DNA of 55,164 bases. Origin: an uncultured Pelagibacteraceae bacterium. Lineage in GTDB: Bacteria > Pseudomonadota > Alphaproteobacteria > Pelagibacterales > Pelagibacteraceae. Below are positions 44,769-55,125 of this stretch, in pieces. The position numbers were made by a program, and so were the translations under genes. The DNA lies in contig CACBBX010000004.1 of the NCBI GenBank assembly GCA_902537575.1, forward strand, positions 1-55,164. Direction: 5' to 3'. The notes beneath the pieces are model-generated. The model had not been told where the DNA came from and did no database searches. It saw nothing but the letters and a program-made list of their open reading frames with translations. Each line of letters begins with the position of its first letter. Position 1 is the first letter of the stretch.

Positions 44769-44774
44769 AAAATT

Positions 44775-46853
44775 ATGGCTAGAACTCATACTTTAGATAA
44801 ATATAGAAACATTGGGATTATGGCCCACATAGATGCTGGTAAAACAACCACTACTGAAAGAGTTTTATATTACACTGGTAAAAGTCATAAAATTGGAGAA
44901 GTTCATGATGGTGCTGCAACAATGGATTGGATGGAACAGGAGCAAGAAAGAGGAATTACTATTACATCAGCAGCTACTACTTGTTTTTGGAATGATCATA
45001 GAATTAATATTATTGACACTCCGGGTCACGTAGATTTTACAATTGAAGTTGAAAGATCACTTAAAGTTTTAGATGGAGCAGTTGCAGTATTTGATGGTGT
45101 AGCAGGCGTAGAACCACAATCAGAGACTGTATGGAGACAAGCAGATAAATATAAAGTTCCTCGAATATGTTTTGTTAACAAATTAGACAGAACTGGTGCT
45201 GATTTCTTTAGATGTGTAGATATGATTCGAGACAGATTAGGAGCAAAACCATTAGTTCTTCAAGTACCCATTGGTGCCGAAGCATCTTTAACAGGTGTTG
45301 TTGATTTAGTAAAAATGAAAGCTCAAGTATGGAAAAACGAGGCTCTAGGTGCGGAGTGGGAATATAAAGACATTCCTGATGATCTTAAAGAAATTTCCGA
45401 AAAATATAGAACAGAATTAGTTGAAACAGCAGTTGAGCAAGATGAAAAATTGATGGAAGCTTATTTAAATGGAGACGAAATCAAAGAAGAAGATTTAATT
45501 AAATGTATAAGAAGCGGAACTTTAAATTTTAGTTTTGTACCAGTTTTAACTGGATCAGCATTTAAAAACAAAGGTGTACAACCTTTACTTGATGCTGTTG
45601 TGCATTACTTACCAAGTCCTGTTGATATTGGTTCTATTAAAGGAACTAAATTAGGATCAGAAGACGAAATGGAAATGAAATTTGACGATAATGTACCATT
45701 TTCAGCTTTAGCATTTAAAGTTGCTAATGATCCATTTGTAGGCTCTTTAACTTTTATTAGAATTTATTCAGGAACAGTTAAAACTGGAACTGCTGTATTT
45801 AATTCTTCTAAAGAGAAAGAAGAAAGAGTTGGAAGAATGCTTTTAATGCATGCCAACTCTAGAGAAGACATTAAAGAAGCTAACGCTGGTGATATAGTCG
45901 CTTTGGCTGGATTAAAAAATACTATTACTGGTCATACCTTATGTGATGAAGAAAATTCTGTTTTACTTGAGCCTATGGAATTCCCTGATCCAGTTATTGA
46001 AATTGCAGTAGAACCTAAAACAAAAGCTGACCAAGAAAAAATGGGTGAAGCATTAGGCAGATTAGCAAAAGAGGACCCATCGTTTAGAGTTACTTCTGAC
46101 GAAGAGTCTGGACAAACAATTATTAAGGGAATGGGTGAGCTACACTTAGATATTATTGTTGATAGAATGAAAAGAGAATTTAAAGTAGAGGCTAATGTTG
46201 GTGCTCCTCAAGTTGCATATAGAGAAACCATTGAAGCTGCATCTGAGGTTGAATACACACATAAAAAACAAAGTGGTGGAGCAGGACAATTCGCTAAAGT
46301 TAAATTATTAGTTGAGCCACAAGAAGCTGGCAAAGGAAGAGAAGTCGAAAGTAAAATTAAAGGGGGAGCAATTCCTAAAGAATTTATACCTGGTGTAGAA
46401 AAAGGAATTGAAACAATATCAGATGGTGGAATTTTAGCTGGTTTCCCAATGATAGATTACAAAGTAACAATTTTAGATGGACTTCATCATGATGTTGACT
46501 CTAGTGTTTTAGCATTTGAATTAGCTAGCAGAGCTTGTTTCAAAGAAGCGTGTACAAAAGGTGGTTTAAAGTTATTAGAACCAGTGATGAGAGTTGAAGT
46601 AGTAACCCCAGAAGATTATATGGGTGATGTTATAGGTGATCTAAATAGTAGAAGAGGTCAGATAAGCACTCAAGAGCAAAGAGGAAACGCAACTGTAATT
46701 ACAGCAATGGTACCTTTGGCAAATATGTTTGGATACATTAATAATTTAAGATCAATGTCACAAGGTAGAGCACAATATTCTATGTTTTTTGATCATTATT
46801 CTAAAGTCCCACAAAATGTACAGGACGAAGTAACTAAAAAGATTGCAGGGTAA
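44775..46853 (+). CDS. fusA: Elongation factor G
   Basis: 692 residues, five-domain translocase. P-loop '[12 protein letters not shown]' at 17-28, switch II 'DTPGHVDFT', 'NKLDR' for guanine recognition, and domain IV '[11 protein letters not shown]' and '[17 protein letters not shown]' blocks. The str order stops here: no tuf follows, and rpsJ starts after 2 nt. Confidence 0.99.
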   Translation: MARTHTLDKYRNIGIMAHIDAGKTTTTERVLYYTGKSHKIGEVHDGAATMDWMEQEQERGITITSAATTCFWNDHRINIIDTPGHVDFTIEVERSLKVLDGAVAVFDGVAGVEPQSETVWRQADKYKVPRICFVNKLDRTGADFFRCVDMIRDRLGAKPLVLQVPIGAEASLTGVVDLVKMKAQVWKNEALGAEWEYKDIPDDLKEISEKYRTELVETAVEQDEKLMEAYLNGDEIKEEDLIKCIRSGTLNFSFVPVLTGSAFKNKGVQPLLDAVVHYLPSPVDIGSIKGTKLGSEDEMEMKFDDNVPFSALAFKVANDPFVGSLTFIRIYSGTVKTGTAVFNSSKEKEERVGRMLLMHANSREDIKEANAGDIVALAGLKNTITGHTLCDEENSVLLEPMEFPDPVIEIAVEPKTKADQEKMGEALGRLAKEDPSFRVTSDEESGQTIIKGMGELHLDIIVDRMKREFKVEANVGAPQVAYRETIEAASEVEYTHKKQSGGAGQFAKVKLLVEPQEAGKGREVESKIKGGAIPKEFIPGVEKGIETISDGGILAGFPMIDYKVTILDGLHHDVDSSVLAFELASRACFKEACTKGGLKLLEPVMRVEVVTPEDYMGDVIGDLNSRRGQISTQEQRGNATVITAMVPLANMFGYINNLRSMSQGRAQYSMFFDHYSKVPQNVQDEVTKKIAG

Positions 46854-46855
46854 TT

Positions 46856-47164
46856 ATGGAAAAACAGAATATTAGAATTAAACTTAGAGCCTATGATAAC
46901 AAAGTATTAGATGCATCAACTGAAGAAATAGTTAATACAGTCAAAAGAACTGGCGCTACAATTAAAGGACCAATTCCTCTACCAACAAGGATAGAGAGAT
47001 ACACTGTACTAAGATCTCCTCATATTGATAAAAAAAGTAGAGAGCAATTTGAGACTAGAACGCACAAAAGATTAATAGATATTATTGAACCAACACCACA
47101 AACAGTAGAAGCACTAATGAAGTTAGACTTAGCTTCTGGTGTAGATGTGGAAATAAAAATTTAA
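46856..47164 (+). CDS. rpsJ: Ribosomal protein S10
   Basis: 102 residues. '[20 protein letters not shown]' and '[36 protein letters not shown]' are typical S10/NusE sequences. S10 also acts with NusB in antitermination. First gene of the S10 cluster, here only 2 nt after fusA rather than behind its own promoter. Confidence 0.99.
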   Translation: MEKQNIRIKLRAYDNKVLDASTEEIVNTVKRTGATIKGPIPLPTRIERYTVLRSPHIDKKSREQFETRTHKRLIDIIEPTPQTVEALMKLDLASGVDVEIKI

Positions 47165-47166
47165 TT

Positions 47167-47877
47167 ATGAGTGAAATAGCTTTAATAGGTAAAAAAATTG
47201 GAATGACTAGGGAATTTTATAAATCTGGTCAGATAGTACCGGTTACAGTTTTAAAAGTTGAGAAGGCTAGAGTAATTCAAGTTATTGAAGAAGAAAACCG
47301 TGGATATAAAGCAGTGCAGCTTGGATATGGTAAGATTAAAAATTCCAAGCTATCAAAAGCTATGAAAGGTTTTTTTGCTAAAAAAAATACTGAAGCAAAG
47401 AAGAAATTGAAAGAATTTAGGGTAAATGACACTTCTGTATACAAAGAAGGTAATGAGTTTGGTTTGGAAATTTTTAAAGATACTAAATTTGTAGATACAA
47501 GATCAAAAACAATCGGTAAAGGTTTTGCAGGTGCTATGAAAAGACACAATTTTGGTGGCTTAAGAGCTAGTCATGGAGTATCTATTTCTCACAGAGCACA
47601 TGGTTCGACAGGTCATAGCCAAGATCCAGGAAAAGTTTTCAAAGGCAAGAAAATGGCTGGTCATATGGGAGATAAATTAAGAACTATGCAAAATATTGAA
47701 ATTATCAAAACAGATTTAGAAAACGAACTACTTTATTTAAAAGGATCAATTCCGGGGTCAAAAAACTCAGAAGTATTGGTTAAGGGTTCAGTAAAAAATA
47801 TTAGTAAAATGACTATAACTGAAAAACTAGCCGCTGCTGAACAAGCAAAAAAAACACCTGATAAAAAGAAAAAATAA
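47167..47877 (+). CDS. rplC: Ribosomal protein L3
   Basis: 236 residues, a little longer than the E. coli protein because of a Lys/Ala-rich C-terminal tail (about 215-236, 'KLAAAEQAKKTPDKKKK'). 'GLIGKKIGMTRE'-like start 'ALIGKKIGMTREFY' and 'FAGAMKRHNFGGLRASHGVSISHRAHGS' are L3 signatures, with the loop reaching towards the peptidyl transferase centre. Confidence 0.98.
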   Translation: MSEIALIGKKIGMTREFYKSGQIVPVTVLKVEKARVIQVIEEENRGYKAVQLGYGKIKNSKLSKAMKGFFAKKNTEAKKKLKEFRVNDTSVYKEGNEFGLEIFKDTKFVDTRSKTIGKGFAGAMKRHNFGGLRASHGVSISHRAHGSTGHSQDPGKVFKGKKMAGHMGDKLRTMQNIEIIKTDLENELLYLKGSIPGSKNSEVLVKGSVKNISKMTITEKLAAAEQAKKTPDKKKK

Positions 47878-48500
47878 TGAAATTAGATAAAATTAGTATT
47901 GATGGAAAAAAAGATAGCATTGAGGTGCTTGATAAAATTTTCTCAGCAAAAGTTAACAATAAACTTGTTAGCAGCGTACTTTATAAAACAAATGCAAATT
48001 ATAAAGGTAGACATGCAAAAACTAAGCAGCAAAATGAAGTAAGGGGCCCAACATCAAAAATATATGCACAAAAAGGTACGGGTGGAGCTAGACATGCAAG
48101 TAGAAAAGCTCCGATTTTTGTTGGTGGTGGTGTAGCACACGGACCAAAAGGTGAACTAGCCTATAAAAAAAGAAAATTAAATAAAAATGAAAAAAAATTG
48201 AGTGTAGCATCACTAATTACGGAAAAAAATAATAATAATAATTTATTAATTTTAAATGACTTTAGTTCTGAAATTAAAAAAACTAAAGAAATGAGTTCAA
48301 TAATTAATAAACTAGAAATTTCAAATTCACTGTTAATACTAGATAAAAATTCTAAGGAAAAAATTGAAAAATCAGCAAGAAATATCCCAAACGTTAAAGT
48401 TACAGATGTTAATCATTTTAGTGCCTACGACATAATTAAATTTAAAAAAGTTGTATTTACAGAAAGTTCAGTAAAAGAACTAGAAAAGAGATATTCTTAA
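47877..48500 (+). CDS. rplD: Ribosomal protein L4
   Basis: 207 residues. The exit-tunnel extension is recognisable in 'RGPTSKIYAQKGTGGARHASRKAPIFVGGGVAHGP'. In enterobacteria L4 regulates the S10 operon; there is no leader here for that. Overlaps rplC stop by one base. Confidence 0.97.
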   Translation: MKLDKISIDGKKDSIEVLDKIFSAKVNNKLVSSVLYKTNANYKGRHAKTKQQNEVRGPTSKIYAQKGTGGARHASRKAPIFVGGGVAHGPKGELAYKKRKLNKNEKKLSVASLITEKNNNNNLLILNDFSSEIKKTKEMSSIINKLEISNSLLILDKNSKEKIEKSARNIPNVKVTDVNHFSAYDIIKFKKVVFTESSVKELEKRYS

Positions 48501-48501
48501 A

Positions 48502-48795
48502 ATGGATAAAATACATTTATACGACAAAATTCTTTCGCCAGTTGTTACAGAGAAATCAACAAATTTGTCTGAGTTAAATAAGATTACATTTAAAGTACCT
48601 GATGGTGCTAATAAAAAAAATCTTAAAAAAAATATTGAAAAAATTTTTAAAGTAAATGTTACAAAAATTAATATTATAAATAAGCAGAACAGAACTAAAG
48701 TTACTAGAGGAAAAAAAGTAAAAGTTTCAGGATACAAAAAAGCAATAATTACACTTAAAAAAGGTCAGAGTATAGATCTAACAACAGGAATTTAG
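48502..48795 (+). CDS. rplW: Ribosomal protein L23
   Basis: 97 residues. 'DKILSPVVTEKSTNLSELNKITFKV' is the conserved N-terminus. L23 lies at the tunnel exit and is the docking site for trigger factor and SRP. Very lysine- and asparagine-rich, like its neighbours. Confidence 0.97.
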   Translation: MDKIHLYDKILSPVVTEKSTNLSELNKITFKVPDGANKKNLKKNIEKIFKVNVTKINIINKQNRTKVTRGKKVKVSGYKKAIITLKKGQSIDLTTGI

Positions 48796-48798
48796 TAA

Positions 48799-49638
48799 AT
48801 GGCATTAAAAACTTTTAAACCATACACAAAATCTACTAGAGGGACTATTTTAGTTGATAGAACTGGACTATGGAAAGGTAAACCTTTCAAGTCGCTTGTT
48901 TCACCTAAAAATGCCATGAAAGGTAGAAATAATAATGGTCATATTACTTCAATAAACAGAGCCGGTGGTCACAAAAAAATGTACAGACATGTTGACTTTT
49001 ATAGAAAGAAATTTGATATGGAAGCTACTGTTGAAAGAGTAGAATACGATCCAAATAGATCATGCTATATTATGTTGGTTAAGTTTGAAGATGGAACTCA
49101 TGCATACTTTCTTGCACCTCAAAAAATAAAAGTAGGTGATAAAATTGAAAGTGGATCCAAAAAAGAGATTAAAATTGGAAACTGTATGCCATTGCAAGAT
49201 ATTCCAGTTGGTATCAATATTCATAATGTTGAAATTCAACCTGGTGGTGGTGGAAAAATTGCTAGATCAGCAGGATCTTCTGTAACAATAAGTGGATTAG
49301 ATGGAAATTACAGTTTGATTAAACTTGCATCAGGTGAAGTTAGAAAAATTGATTCTAGAGCTTTAGCTACAATAGGAATTTTAAGTAATCCAGATCAAAA
49401 AAATATTAAAATTGGAAAAGCAGGTAGATCAAGATGGTTGGGGAGAAGACCGCACACAAGAGGTGTTGTTAAAAACCCTGTAGACCACCCACATGGAGGT
49501 GGTGAAGGTAAATCTGCTGGTGGTAGACATCCTGTTTCACCTACAGGTCAATCAGCCAAAGGATTAAAAACGAGAGATAATAAGAGAACAGATAAATTCA
49601 TAGTTAAGAGAAGAAACAAAAGGAAGGATACTAAATAA
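48799..49638 (+). CDS. rplB: Ribosomal protein L2
   Basis: 279 residues. '[19 protein letters not shown]' and the C-terminal '[27 protein letters not shown]' block, which holds the histidine near the peptidyl transferase centre, are intact. One-base overlap with rpsS. Confidence 0.99.
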   Translation: MALKTFKPYTKSTRGTILVDRTGLWKGKPFKSLVSPKNAMKGRNNNGHITSINRAGGHKKMYRHVDFYRKKFDMEATVERVEYDPNRSCYIMLVKFEDGTHAYFLAPQKIKVGDKIESGSKKEIKIGNCMPLQDIPVGINIHNVEIQPGGGGKIARSAGSSVTISGLDGNYSLIKLASGEVRKIDSRALATIGILSNPDQKNIKIGKAGRSRWLGRRPHTRGVVKNPVDHPHGGGEGKSAGGRHPVSPTGQSAKGLKTRDNKRTDKFIVKRRNKRKDTK

Positions 49639-49934
49639 TGGCTAGAGCAGTTTGGAAAGGACCTTTTGTGGAAGAAAGTTTAATGAAAAAAGTTGATAAA
49701 TATAAAGATGACCCAAAAAAAATTCCTATCAAAACATGGTCAAGAAAATCAACTATTTTGCCTGATTTTGTGGGAGTAAGTTTTCAAATTTACAATGGAA
49801 AAAAATTTATACCAATTACAATATCGGAAGATATGGTTGGACATAAGCTAGGTGAGTTTGCACCAACAAGAACATTTTTTGGTCATACGCCTGCAGATAA
49901 AAAAGCTAAACCTGCTACAGCAGAGAAGAAATAA
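49638..49934 (+). CDS. rpsS: Ribosomal protein S19
   Basis: 98 residues. '[18 protein letters not shown]' and '[14 protein letters not shown]' plus '[16 protein letters not shown]' are S19 signatures. Head protein of the 30S subunit, paired with S13. Confidence 0.98.
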   Translation: MARAVWKGPFVEESLMKKVDKYKDDPKKIPIKTWSRKSTILPDFVGVSFQIYNGKKFIPITISEDMVGHKLGEFAPTRTFFGHTPADKKAKPATAEKK

Positions 49935-49936
49935 TT

Positions 49937-50335
49937 ATGGGTAAAAAAAAGAAAATTGATAAAAATAACGATAAGACTGTAAAGTCTATTAATAATGGTG
50001 TGAGATCAAGTGTCAGAAAACTTAATCCAATACTAAAAAGTATTGTTGGAAAAAAAGTTGATGTAGCAATTAGAGATTTACAGTTTTCTGAAAAAAGAAT
50101 TACAAGAGATATTAGAAAGACTATTAGTTCAGCTGTTGCAAACGCAGAAAATAATTTTCAGTATGACATTGATAATTTGGTTGTGAAAGAGGCATATTGT
50201 GGAAAAAAAATAGTTATGAAAAGATTTAGACCACGTGCAAAAGGGAGAGCTGCTCCTATTTTGAAACCTTGGTCGACGGTTACAATAATTTTATCAGAAA
50301 TAAAAAAAATGGAGAATGATGGGGCAAAAAGTTAA
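49937..50335 (+). CDS. rplV: Ribosomal protein L22
   Basis: 132 residues. A Lys/Asn-rich N-terminal extension of about 20 residues precedes the core ('VRSSVRKLNPILKSIVGKKVDVAIRDLQFSEKR'), and 'YCGKKIVMKRFRPRAKGRAAPILKPWSTVTIIL' is the tunnel-lining hairpin. Its end overlaps rpsC by about 20 nt. Confidence 0.96.
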   Translation: MGKKKKIDKNNDKTVKSINNGVRSSVRKLNPILKSIVGKKVDVAIRDLQFSEKRITRDIRKTISSAVANAENNFQYDIDNLVVKEAYCGKKIVMKRFRPRAKGRAAPILKPWSTVTIILSEIKKMENDGAKS

Positions 50336-50999
50336 TCCTGTAGGTTTTAGGCTAGGTGTGAACAGAGGCTGGGACTCTGTTTGGTATGCTAAGAAAAAAG
50401 ATTTTGGTAACTACTTGATCGAAGATTTTAAAATTCGTGAATATATCAAGAAAAATGTTATCAATTCTGGCGTATCTAAAGTTATGATTGAGCGAACATC
50501 TAACAAGTGTTATGTGACTATCTATACCTCAAGACCTGGTTTTGTGATTGGTAAAAAAGGAAGTGACATTGATAAAATAAAAAATAATCTCTCAAAATTT
50601 ACCACTAATGAAGTTAATTTAAATATTAAAGAAGTTAAAAAACCCGAGACTAATGCTTATCTAGTTGCAGAAAATATCGCACAACAGCTTGTTAAAAGAA
50701 TTTCCTACAGAAGGGCTATGAAAAGAGCAATGCAATCTTGTATTAGACTAGGTGCAAAAGGCATCAAAGTTTCTGTTAGTGGAAGATTAGGTGGAAATGA
50801 AATCGCTAGGACTGAGTGGTTAAGAGATGGAAGTATACCTTCACACACATTAAGAGCAGATATTGATTACGCTGAAGCAGAAGCTTTAACTACTTATGGA
50901 ATAATTGGAATTAAGGTTTGGATTTATAAAGGTGAAGTTTTTGCTAGAGAATTTAGCCAAGAAACAAATAAAGCAACACCACAAGAGGGCAAACAGTAA
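50316..50999 (+). CDS. rpsC: Ribosomal protein S3
   Basis: 227 residues counting from the first of two consecutive ATGs; GGAG just upstream could serve either, and [20 protein letters not shown] from the second is the usual family start. The KH domain has the GxxG-type 'VIGKKGSD'. It lines the mRNA entry. Overlaps rplV by up to 20 nt. Confidence 0.98.
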   Translation: MMGQKVNPVGFRLGVNRGWDSVWYAKKKDFGNYLIEDFKIREYIKKNVINSGVSKVMIERTSNKCYVTIYTSRPGFVIGKKGSDIDKIKNNLSKFTTNEVNLNIKEVKKPETNAYLVAENIAQQLVKRISYRRAMKRAMQSCIRLGAKGIKVSVSGRLGGNEIARTEWLRDGSIPSHTLRADIDYAEAEALTTYGIIGIKVWIYKGEVFAREFSQETNKATPQEGKQ

Positions 51000-51409
51000 T
51001 GTTACAACCAGTAAGAACAAAGTGGAGAAAAGCTCACAAAGGTAGGATTCATGGCACCGCTACAAGAGCAAGTTCTATAAATTATGGAGCGTATGCATTG
51101 AAAGCTTTGCAACCAGAAAGAGTTACTGGTAAACAAATTGAAGCTGCCAGAGTTGCTTTAACAAGACACATGAAAAGACAAGGTAGGGTTTGGACAAGGA
51201 TTTTCCCGAATATACCAGTTTCTAAGAAACCGATCGAAGTCAGAATGGGTAAAGGAAAGGGATCACCAGAGTATTTTGCTTGTAGAGTTAGACCGGGCAG
51301 AATTTTATTTGAGGTTGATGGCGTTTCAGAACAAATAGCAAAAGAGGCTTTGTATAAAGCCTCTGCAAAATTACCGATTAAAACAAAAACAATTAAGAGA
51401 TTTGCATAA
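50999..51409 (+). CDS. rplP: Ribosomal protein L16
   Basis: 136 residues. '[22 protein letters not shown]' and '[27 protein letters not shown]' are conserved segments contacting the A-site tRNA. One-base overlaps with rpsC and rpmC. Confidence 0.98.
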   Translation: MLQPVRTKWRKAHKGRIHGTATRASSINYGAYALKALQPERVTGKQIEAARVALTRHMKRQGRVWTRIFPNIPVSKKPIEVRMGKGKGSPEYFACRVRPGRILFEVDGVSEQIAKEALYKASAKLPIKTKTIKRFA

Positions 51410-51600
51410 TGAAAAAGCAAGAAATTAAAAAATTATCAAAGGATGAAGTTTTGAAAAATATTGATAAACTTAAAAAAGATCTTTTCAATTTTAGATTTCA
51501 GAAAATGAACTCACAAATAACTAATCCAGCAAAAATTGGAGAAACAAGAAAAACAATAGCTAGATTAAAAACTATATTAAAAGGAAAAATTAATGCCTAA
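51409..51600 (+). CDS. rpmC: Ribosomal protein L29
   Basis: 63 residues, typical two-helix L29 ('LSKDEVLKNIDKLKKDLFNFRFQKMNSQITNPAKIGETRKTIARLKTIL' pattern in parts). Lies near the tunnel exit with L23. Overlaps rpsQ by 8 nt. Confidence 0.96.
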   Translation: MKKQEIKKLSKDEVLKNIDKLKKDLFNFRFQKMNSQITNPAKIGETRKTIARLKTILKGKINA

Positions 51601-51829
51601 AAAAATATTATCAGGTGTAGTTATAAGTGATAAGCCAAATAAAACTGTAACTGTTATGGTTGAGAGAAAGTATTCACATCCTGTACTTAAAAAAGTAATA
51701 AGAATTAGAAAAAACTATAATGCTCATGATGAAAATAACAAATTCAAAACTGGTGATAAAGTATCAATAATTGAAAGTAAGCCTTTTTCAAAAAATAAAA
51801 AATTTCAAGTTATGGAGAATACAAAATAA
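51593..51829 (+). CDS. rpsQ: Ribosomal protein S17
   Basis: 78 residues. '[31 protein letters not shown]' and '[21 protein letters not shown]' give the OB-fold S17 pattern. Binds 16S rRNA early in assembly. Its ATG is in the last codons of rpmC. Confidence 0.97.
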   Translation: MPKKILSGVVISDKPNKTVTVMVERKYSHPVLKKVIRIRKNYNAHDENNKFKTGDKVSIIESKPFSKNKKFQVMENTK

Positions 51830-52197
51830 TGATTGGTGTACAAACAGAATTACAGGTTGCTGATAATACTGGTGCAAAAAGAATAGAATGTATTAAAGTT
51901 CTAGGTGGATCTAAAAGAAGATATGCCAGTATTGGTGATACTATAGTTATAGCTGTTAAGGAAGCTATACCTAAAGGTAAGGTCAAAAAAGGTACAGTTC
52001 ATAAGGCAGTTGTTGTCAGAGTTAAAAAAGGAATTCATAGAAATGATGGTTCAAAAGTAAAATTTGACAATAATGCAGCGGTCTTAGTAGATGACAAAGG
52101 AGAACCAGTTGGTACTAGAATTTTTGGTCCTGTTACAAGAGAGTTAAGAAGCAGAGGTCAAATGAAGATCATATCATTAGCACCGGAGGTTTTATAA
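51829..52197 (+). CDS. rplN: Ribosomal protein L14
   Basis: 122 residues. '[37 protein letters not shown]' start and '[11 protein letters not shown]...[11 protein letters not shown]' end match L14. It contacts 16S rRNA in an intersubunit bridge. One-base overlap with rpsQ. Confidence 0.99.
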   Translation: MIGVQTELQVADNTGAKRIECIKVLGGSKRRYASIGDTIVIAVKEAIPKGKVKKGTVHKAVVVRVKKGIHRNDGSKVKFDNNAAVLVDDKGEPVGTRIFGPVTRELRSRGQMKIISLAPEVL

Positions 52198-52198
52198 G

Positions 52199-52444
52199 AT
52201 GATTAAAAAAGGTTTAAAAGTGAGAGTTTTGACTGGTAAAGATAGAAAAAAAGAAGGCGAAGTTATTGAAATTGATAGATCAAATAATAGAGCAAAAGTA
52301 AAGGAAATTAACATGGTTAAAAAACATGTTAAAACAACTAAAGAAAAAAAAGGTGGTATTTTTCCAAAAGAGAGCTTTATCCATTTGTCTAATTTAAAAT
52401 TAATTGACGAAAAAGCTGCGAAAAAAAAAGAGGCTAAAAAATAA
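52199..52444 (+). CDS. rplX: Ribosomal protein L24
   Basis: 81 residues, shorter than the ~104 of most bacteria. The KOW motif '[39 protein letters not shown]' is intact; the trimmed part is the C-terminal region, which ends in a Lys/Ala tail. Trimming is consistent with a streamlined genome. Confidence 0.95.
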   Translation: MIKKGLKVRVLTGKDRKKEGEVIEIDRSNNRAKVKEINMVKKHVKTTKEKKGGIFPKESFIHLSNLKLIDEKAAKKKEAKK

Positions 52445-52998
52445 TGACACCTAGATTAAAAGAAATATTCAATAAAGAAATTCAGCCAGCACTGAAAGAT
52501 CAATTTGGATTTAAAAATATTTATATGGCACCTAAAATTGAAAAAATAGTTTTAAATATGGGTCTTGGTTTAGATGCTTCAGATGCAAAAATTCTAAAAT
52601 CATGTGAGGAAGATATGGCCAAGATCACTGGACAAAAACCAGTTACAACAAAGTTTAAAAAGTCAGTTGCAAATTTTAAAACAAGAAAAGGATCTAATGC
52701 TGGATTAAAAGTTACACTGAGAAAGAATAAAATGTATGAATTTTTAGATAGATTAGTTAATATTGCACTACCCAGAATTAAAGATTTCAGAGGATTATCT
52801 CCAAAAGGGTTTGATAAATTTGGCAATTACACTTTTGGCATCAAAGAACACATAATTTTTCCTGAGGTTAGCTTTGAGAGAGCTGATAAGGTAAGAGGTC
52901 TAGATATTATTATTGTAATCAAGGCAATCAGTAAAGAACATAGCTTTGCATTATTAGAAAAAATGAATTTTCCATTTATCAAAAAAGGAGATAACTAA
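52444..52998 (+). CDS. rplE: Ribosomal protein L5
   Basis: 184 residues. 'KIEKIVLNMGLGLDASDAK' and 'TVTLRKNKMYEFLDRLVNIALPRIKDFRGLS'-like segments are L5 signatures. It binds 5S rRNA and the P-site tRNA elbow. GGAGAT near its 3' end serves as the rpsN ribosome binding site. Confidence 0.98.
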   Translation: MTPRLKEIFNKEIQPALKDQFGFKNIYMAPKIEKIVLNMGLGLDASDAKILKSCEEDMAKITGQKPVTTKFKKSVANFKTRKGSNAGLKVTLRKNKMYEFLDRLVNIALPRIKDFRGLSPKGFDKFGNYTFGIKEHIIFPEVSFERADKVRGLDIIIVIKAISKEHSFALLEKMNFPFIKKGDN

Positions 52999-53000
52999 AC

Positions 53001-53306
53001 ATGGCTAAATTGAGCGCTGTAAATAAAAATAAAAGTAGAATTAAATTATCTGATAGGCTTTACAAGAAAAGAGCAGCTTTGAAGAAAATAGTGATGGATA
53101 AGAAAATCACACTTGAAGAAAGATTCAAGGCACAACAAAAATTATCAAAATTACCGAGAAACTCAGCAAAAACAAGAGTCATGAATAGATGTGAAATAAC
53201 AGGAAGACCGCATGGAGTTTATAGAAAATTAAAAATTTCGAGAATTGCATTAAGACAATTAGGATTACAAGGAAAGATACCAGGATTAGTTAAATCTAGC
53301 TGGTAG
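53001..53306 (+). CDS. rpsN: Ribosomal protein S14
   Basis: 101 residues, the long zinc-free S14 type: the C-x-x-C pairs of the short zinc form are absent. 'KLPRNSAKTRVMNRCEITGRPHGVYRKLKISRIALRQLGLQG' (seen in parts) is the conserved C-terminal half. Confidence 0.98.
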   Translation: MAKLSAVNKNKSRIKLSDRLYKKRAALKKIVMDKKITLEERFKAQQKLSKLPRNSAKTRVMNRCEITGRPHGVYRKLKISRIALRQLGLQGKIPGLVKSSW

Positions 53307-53317
53307 AAAGGATAATT

Positions 53318-53713
53318 ATGAGTTTAAGTGACCCGATAGGAGATATGATTGCAAGAGTTAAAAATGCTCAAGCTAGAAATCATAAAAAAGTAGAATTGCC
53401 TTCTTCTAATTTTAAAACAAAAATCGCTGATATATTAAAAAATGAAGGATTTATAAAAGATTTCAAAATAAATTCTGAAGACAAGAAACCTACTTTATCA
53501 TTAGAATTAAAATATCATTCAGGGAATCCTGTTATAAGTGCTTTTGAAAGAGTTTCAAAGCCTGGAAGAAGAATTTTTTCAAGTGCAAGTGGTCTACCAA
53601 AAATTAATAATGGACTTGGTATTGCTATAATCTCTACACCCAAAGGTGTTATGACTGATATCGATGCAAGAAAACAAAAAGTTGGTGGAGAAATAATCTG
53701 TAAGGTATTTTAA
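53318..53713 (+). CDS. rpsH: Ribosomal protein S8
   Basis: 131 residues. 'SDPIGDMIARVKNAQARNHKKVELPSS' and 'ISTPKGVMTDIDARKQKVGGEIICKVF' match S8. AAAGGATAATT just upstream supplies a ribosome binding site. In E. coli S8 represses the spc operon through a site in the rplE leader. Confidence 0.98.
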   Translation: MSLSDPIGDMIARVKNAQARNHKKVELPSSNFKTKIADILKNEGFIKDFKINSEDKKPTLSLELKYHSGNPVISAFERVSKPGRRIFSSASGLPKINNGLGIAIISTPKGVMTDIDARKQKVGGEIICKVF

Positions 53714-54252
53714 TGTCTAAGATAGGTAAAATTAATATATCAATCCCTGAAAAAGTAAAAGTTGCTTTAGCAGGTAATGTTATCAACATTGAGGGTCCGT
53801 TAGGTAAAAAATCAATTAATATTGATCTTGAAATGTTTAATTTAGACATCCAAGAGGGAAAAGAAATATCAATCAAACCAAAAAAAGTTGATCAAAATTC
53901 AAAAAGACTCTGGGGCATGAACAGAAGTTTAATAAACAATGCAGTTATAGGATCTAGTGCTGGTTATGAAAAAACCTTAGAATTAGTTGGTGTAGGGTAC
54001 AGAGCTGCTCTTAAAGGTAATCAATTAAATTTACAATTAGGATATAGTCACGATATTAATTTCGATATACCTGAGGGGATTAAAATTGCAGTTGAAAAAC
54101 AAACAACTTTAAAAATTACAGGATCAGACAAGCAACTTGTTGGCGCTGTTGCATCAAAAATTAAAACTTTAAGAAAAATAGAACCTTATAAAGGCAAGGG
54201 AATAAGAGAAAAAGGTCAATATGTTCTTAAAAAAGAAGGAAAGAAAAAATAA
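53713..54252 (+). CDS. rplF: Ribosomal protein L6
   Basis: 179 residues. '[23 protein letters not shown]' and the C-terminal '[30 protein letters not shown]' fit L6, near the sarcin-ricin loop. One-base overlaps on both sides. Confidence 0.98.
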   Translation: MSKIGKINISIPEKVKVALAGNVINIEGPLGKKSINIDLEMFNLDIQEGKEISIKPKKVDQNSKRLWGMNRSLINNAVIGSSAGYEKTLELVGVGYRAALKGNQLNLQLGYSHDINFDIPEGIKIAVEKQTTLKITGSDKQLVGAVASKIKTLRKIEPYKGKGIREKGQYVLKKEGKKK

Positions 54253-54608
54253 TGAAACTAAACACAAGTATTAGAAAAAGGTTTAGAGTAAGCAACAAAG
54301 TTAAAAGGGTTGCTACAAGCGACAGATTTAGATTGAGCCTCTCAAGATCAGCAAAAAACATTTCAGCTCAAATAATTGACGACATGAAAAAGATTACATT
54401 ATTGTCTGCTTCTTCACTTGAAAAAGATCTTAAATCTGGAGAAAAAGTTAATAAAACCGAACAATCTAAAATCGTTGCTCAAAAGTTAGCAAAAAAAGCT
54501 CAGGAAAAAAACATTACTAAAATTTATTTTGATAGAGGTTCGTATAAATATCATGGCAGAGTTAAAGCCTTTGCTGAAACTTTAAGAAAAAATGGAATGG
54601 AATTTTAA
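54252..54608 (+). CDS. rplR: Ribosomal protein L18
   Basis: 118 residues. '[31 protein letters not shown]' and '[29 protein letters not shown]' are L18 patterns; it binds 5S rRNA. Its end provides GGAATGGA upstream of rpsE. Confidence 0.97.
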   Translation: MKLNTSIRKRFRVSNKVKRVATSDRFRLSLSRSAKNISAQIIDDMKKITLLSASSLEKDLKSGEKVNKTEQSKIVAQKLAKKAQEKNITKIYFDRGSYKYHGRVKAFAETLRKNGMEF

Positions 54609-54609
54609 T

Positions 54610-55125
54610 ATGGAAAATTTAAAAGATAAAAAAAACGACGATATTCTTGAAAAACTAGTTCATATAAACAGGATTACTAAAGTTGTGAAGGGCGGTAGAA
54701 GATTTGGTTTTTCAGCTCTAGTGGTGGTTGGAAATCAAGCTGGAAAAATTGGTATCGCTCACGCAAAGGCAAAGCAAGTTCCAGACGCTATTAAAAAGGC
54801 TAATGAAATGGCCAGAAGAAATCTAACTCACATTCCCCTAAGAGAGGGCAGAACAATACATCATGATGTAAAAGCAAAGGATGGTTCTGGTAGAATTATT
54901 TTAAGAGCAGCATCTAAAGGAACTGGAATTATAGCAGGTGGACCTGTAAGAGCGGTTTGTGAGGTTTTAGGCGTCAAAGATATTGTGGCAAAATCAATGG
55001 GTACTTCTAATGCACACAATGTTATTAGGGCAACAATGAAAGCCCTATTGAAACAAAGTTCGCCCAAACAAATATCTGCAATAAGAAGTAAGAAAATATC
55101 TGAAATAGTTGAAAAAAGAGGATAA
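54610..55125 (+). CDS. rpsE: Ribosomal protein S5
   Basis: 171 residues from the ATG at 54610, one base after the rplR stop; a longer reading from 54592 overlaps rplR and adds residues not found in S5. 'INRITKVVKGGRRFGFSALVVVGNQAGKIG' is the dsRNA-binding core, with 'SKGTGIIAGGPVRAVCEVLGV'. S5 helps mRNA entry and decoding accuracy. Confidence 0.97.
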   Translation: MENLKDKKNDDILEKLVHINRITKVVKGGRRFGFSALVVVGNQAGKIGIAHAKAKQVPDAIKKANEMARRNLTHIPLREGRTIHHDVKAKDGSGRIILRAASKGTGIIAGGPVRAVCEVLGVKDIVAKSMGTSNAHNVIRATMKALLKQSSPKQISAIRSKKISEIVEKRG

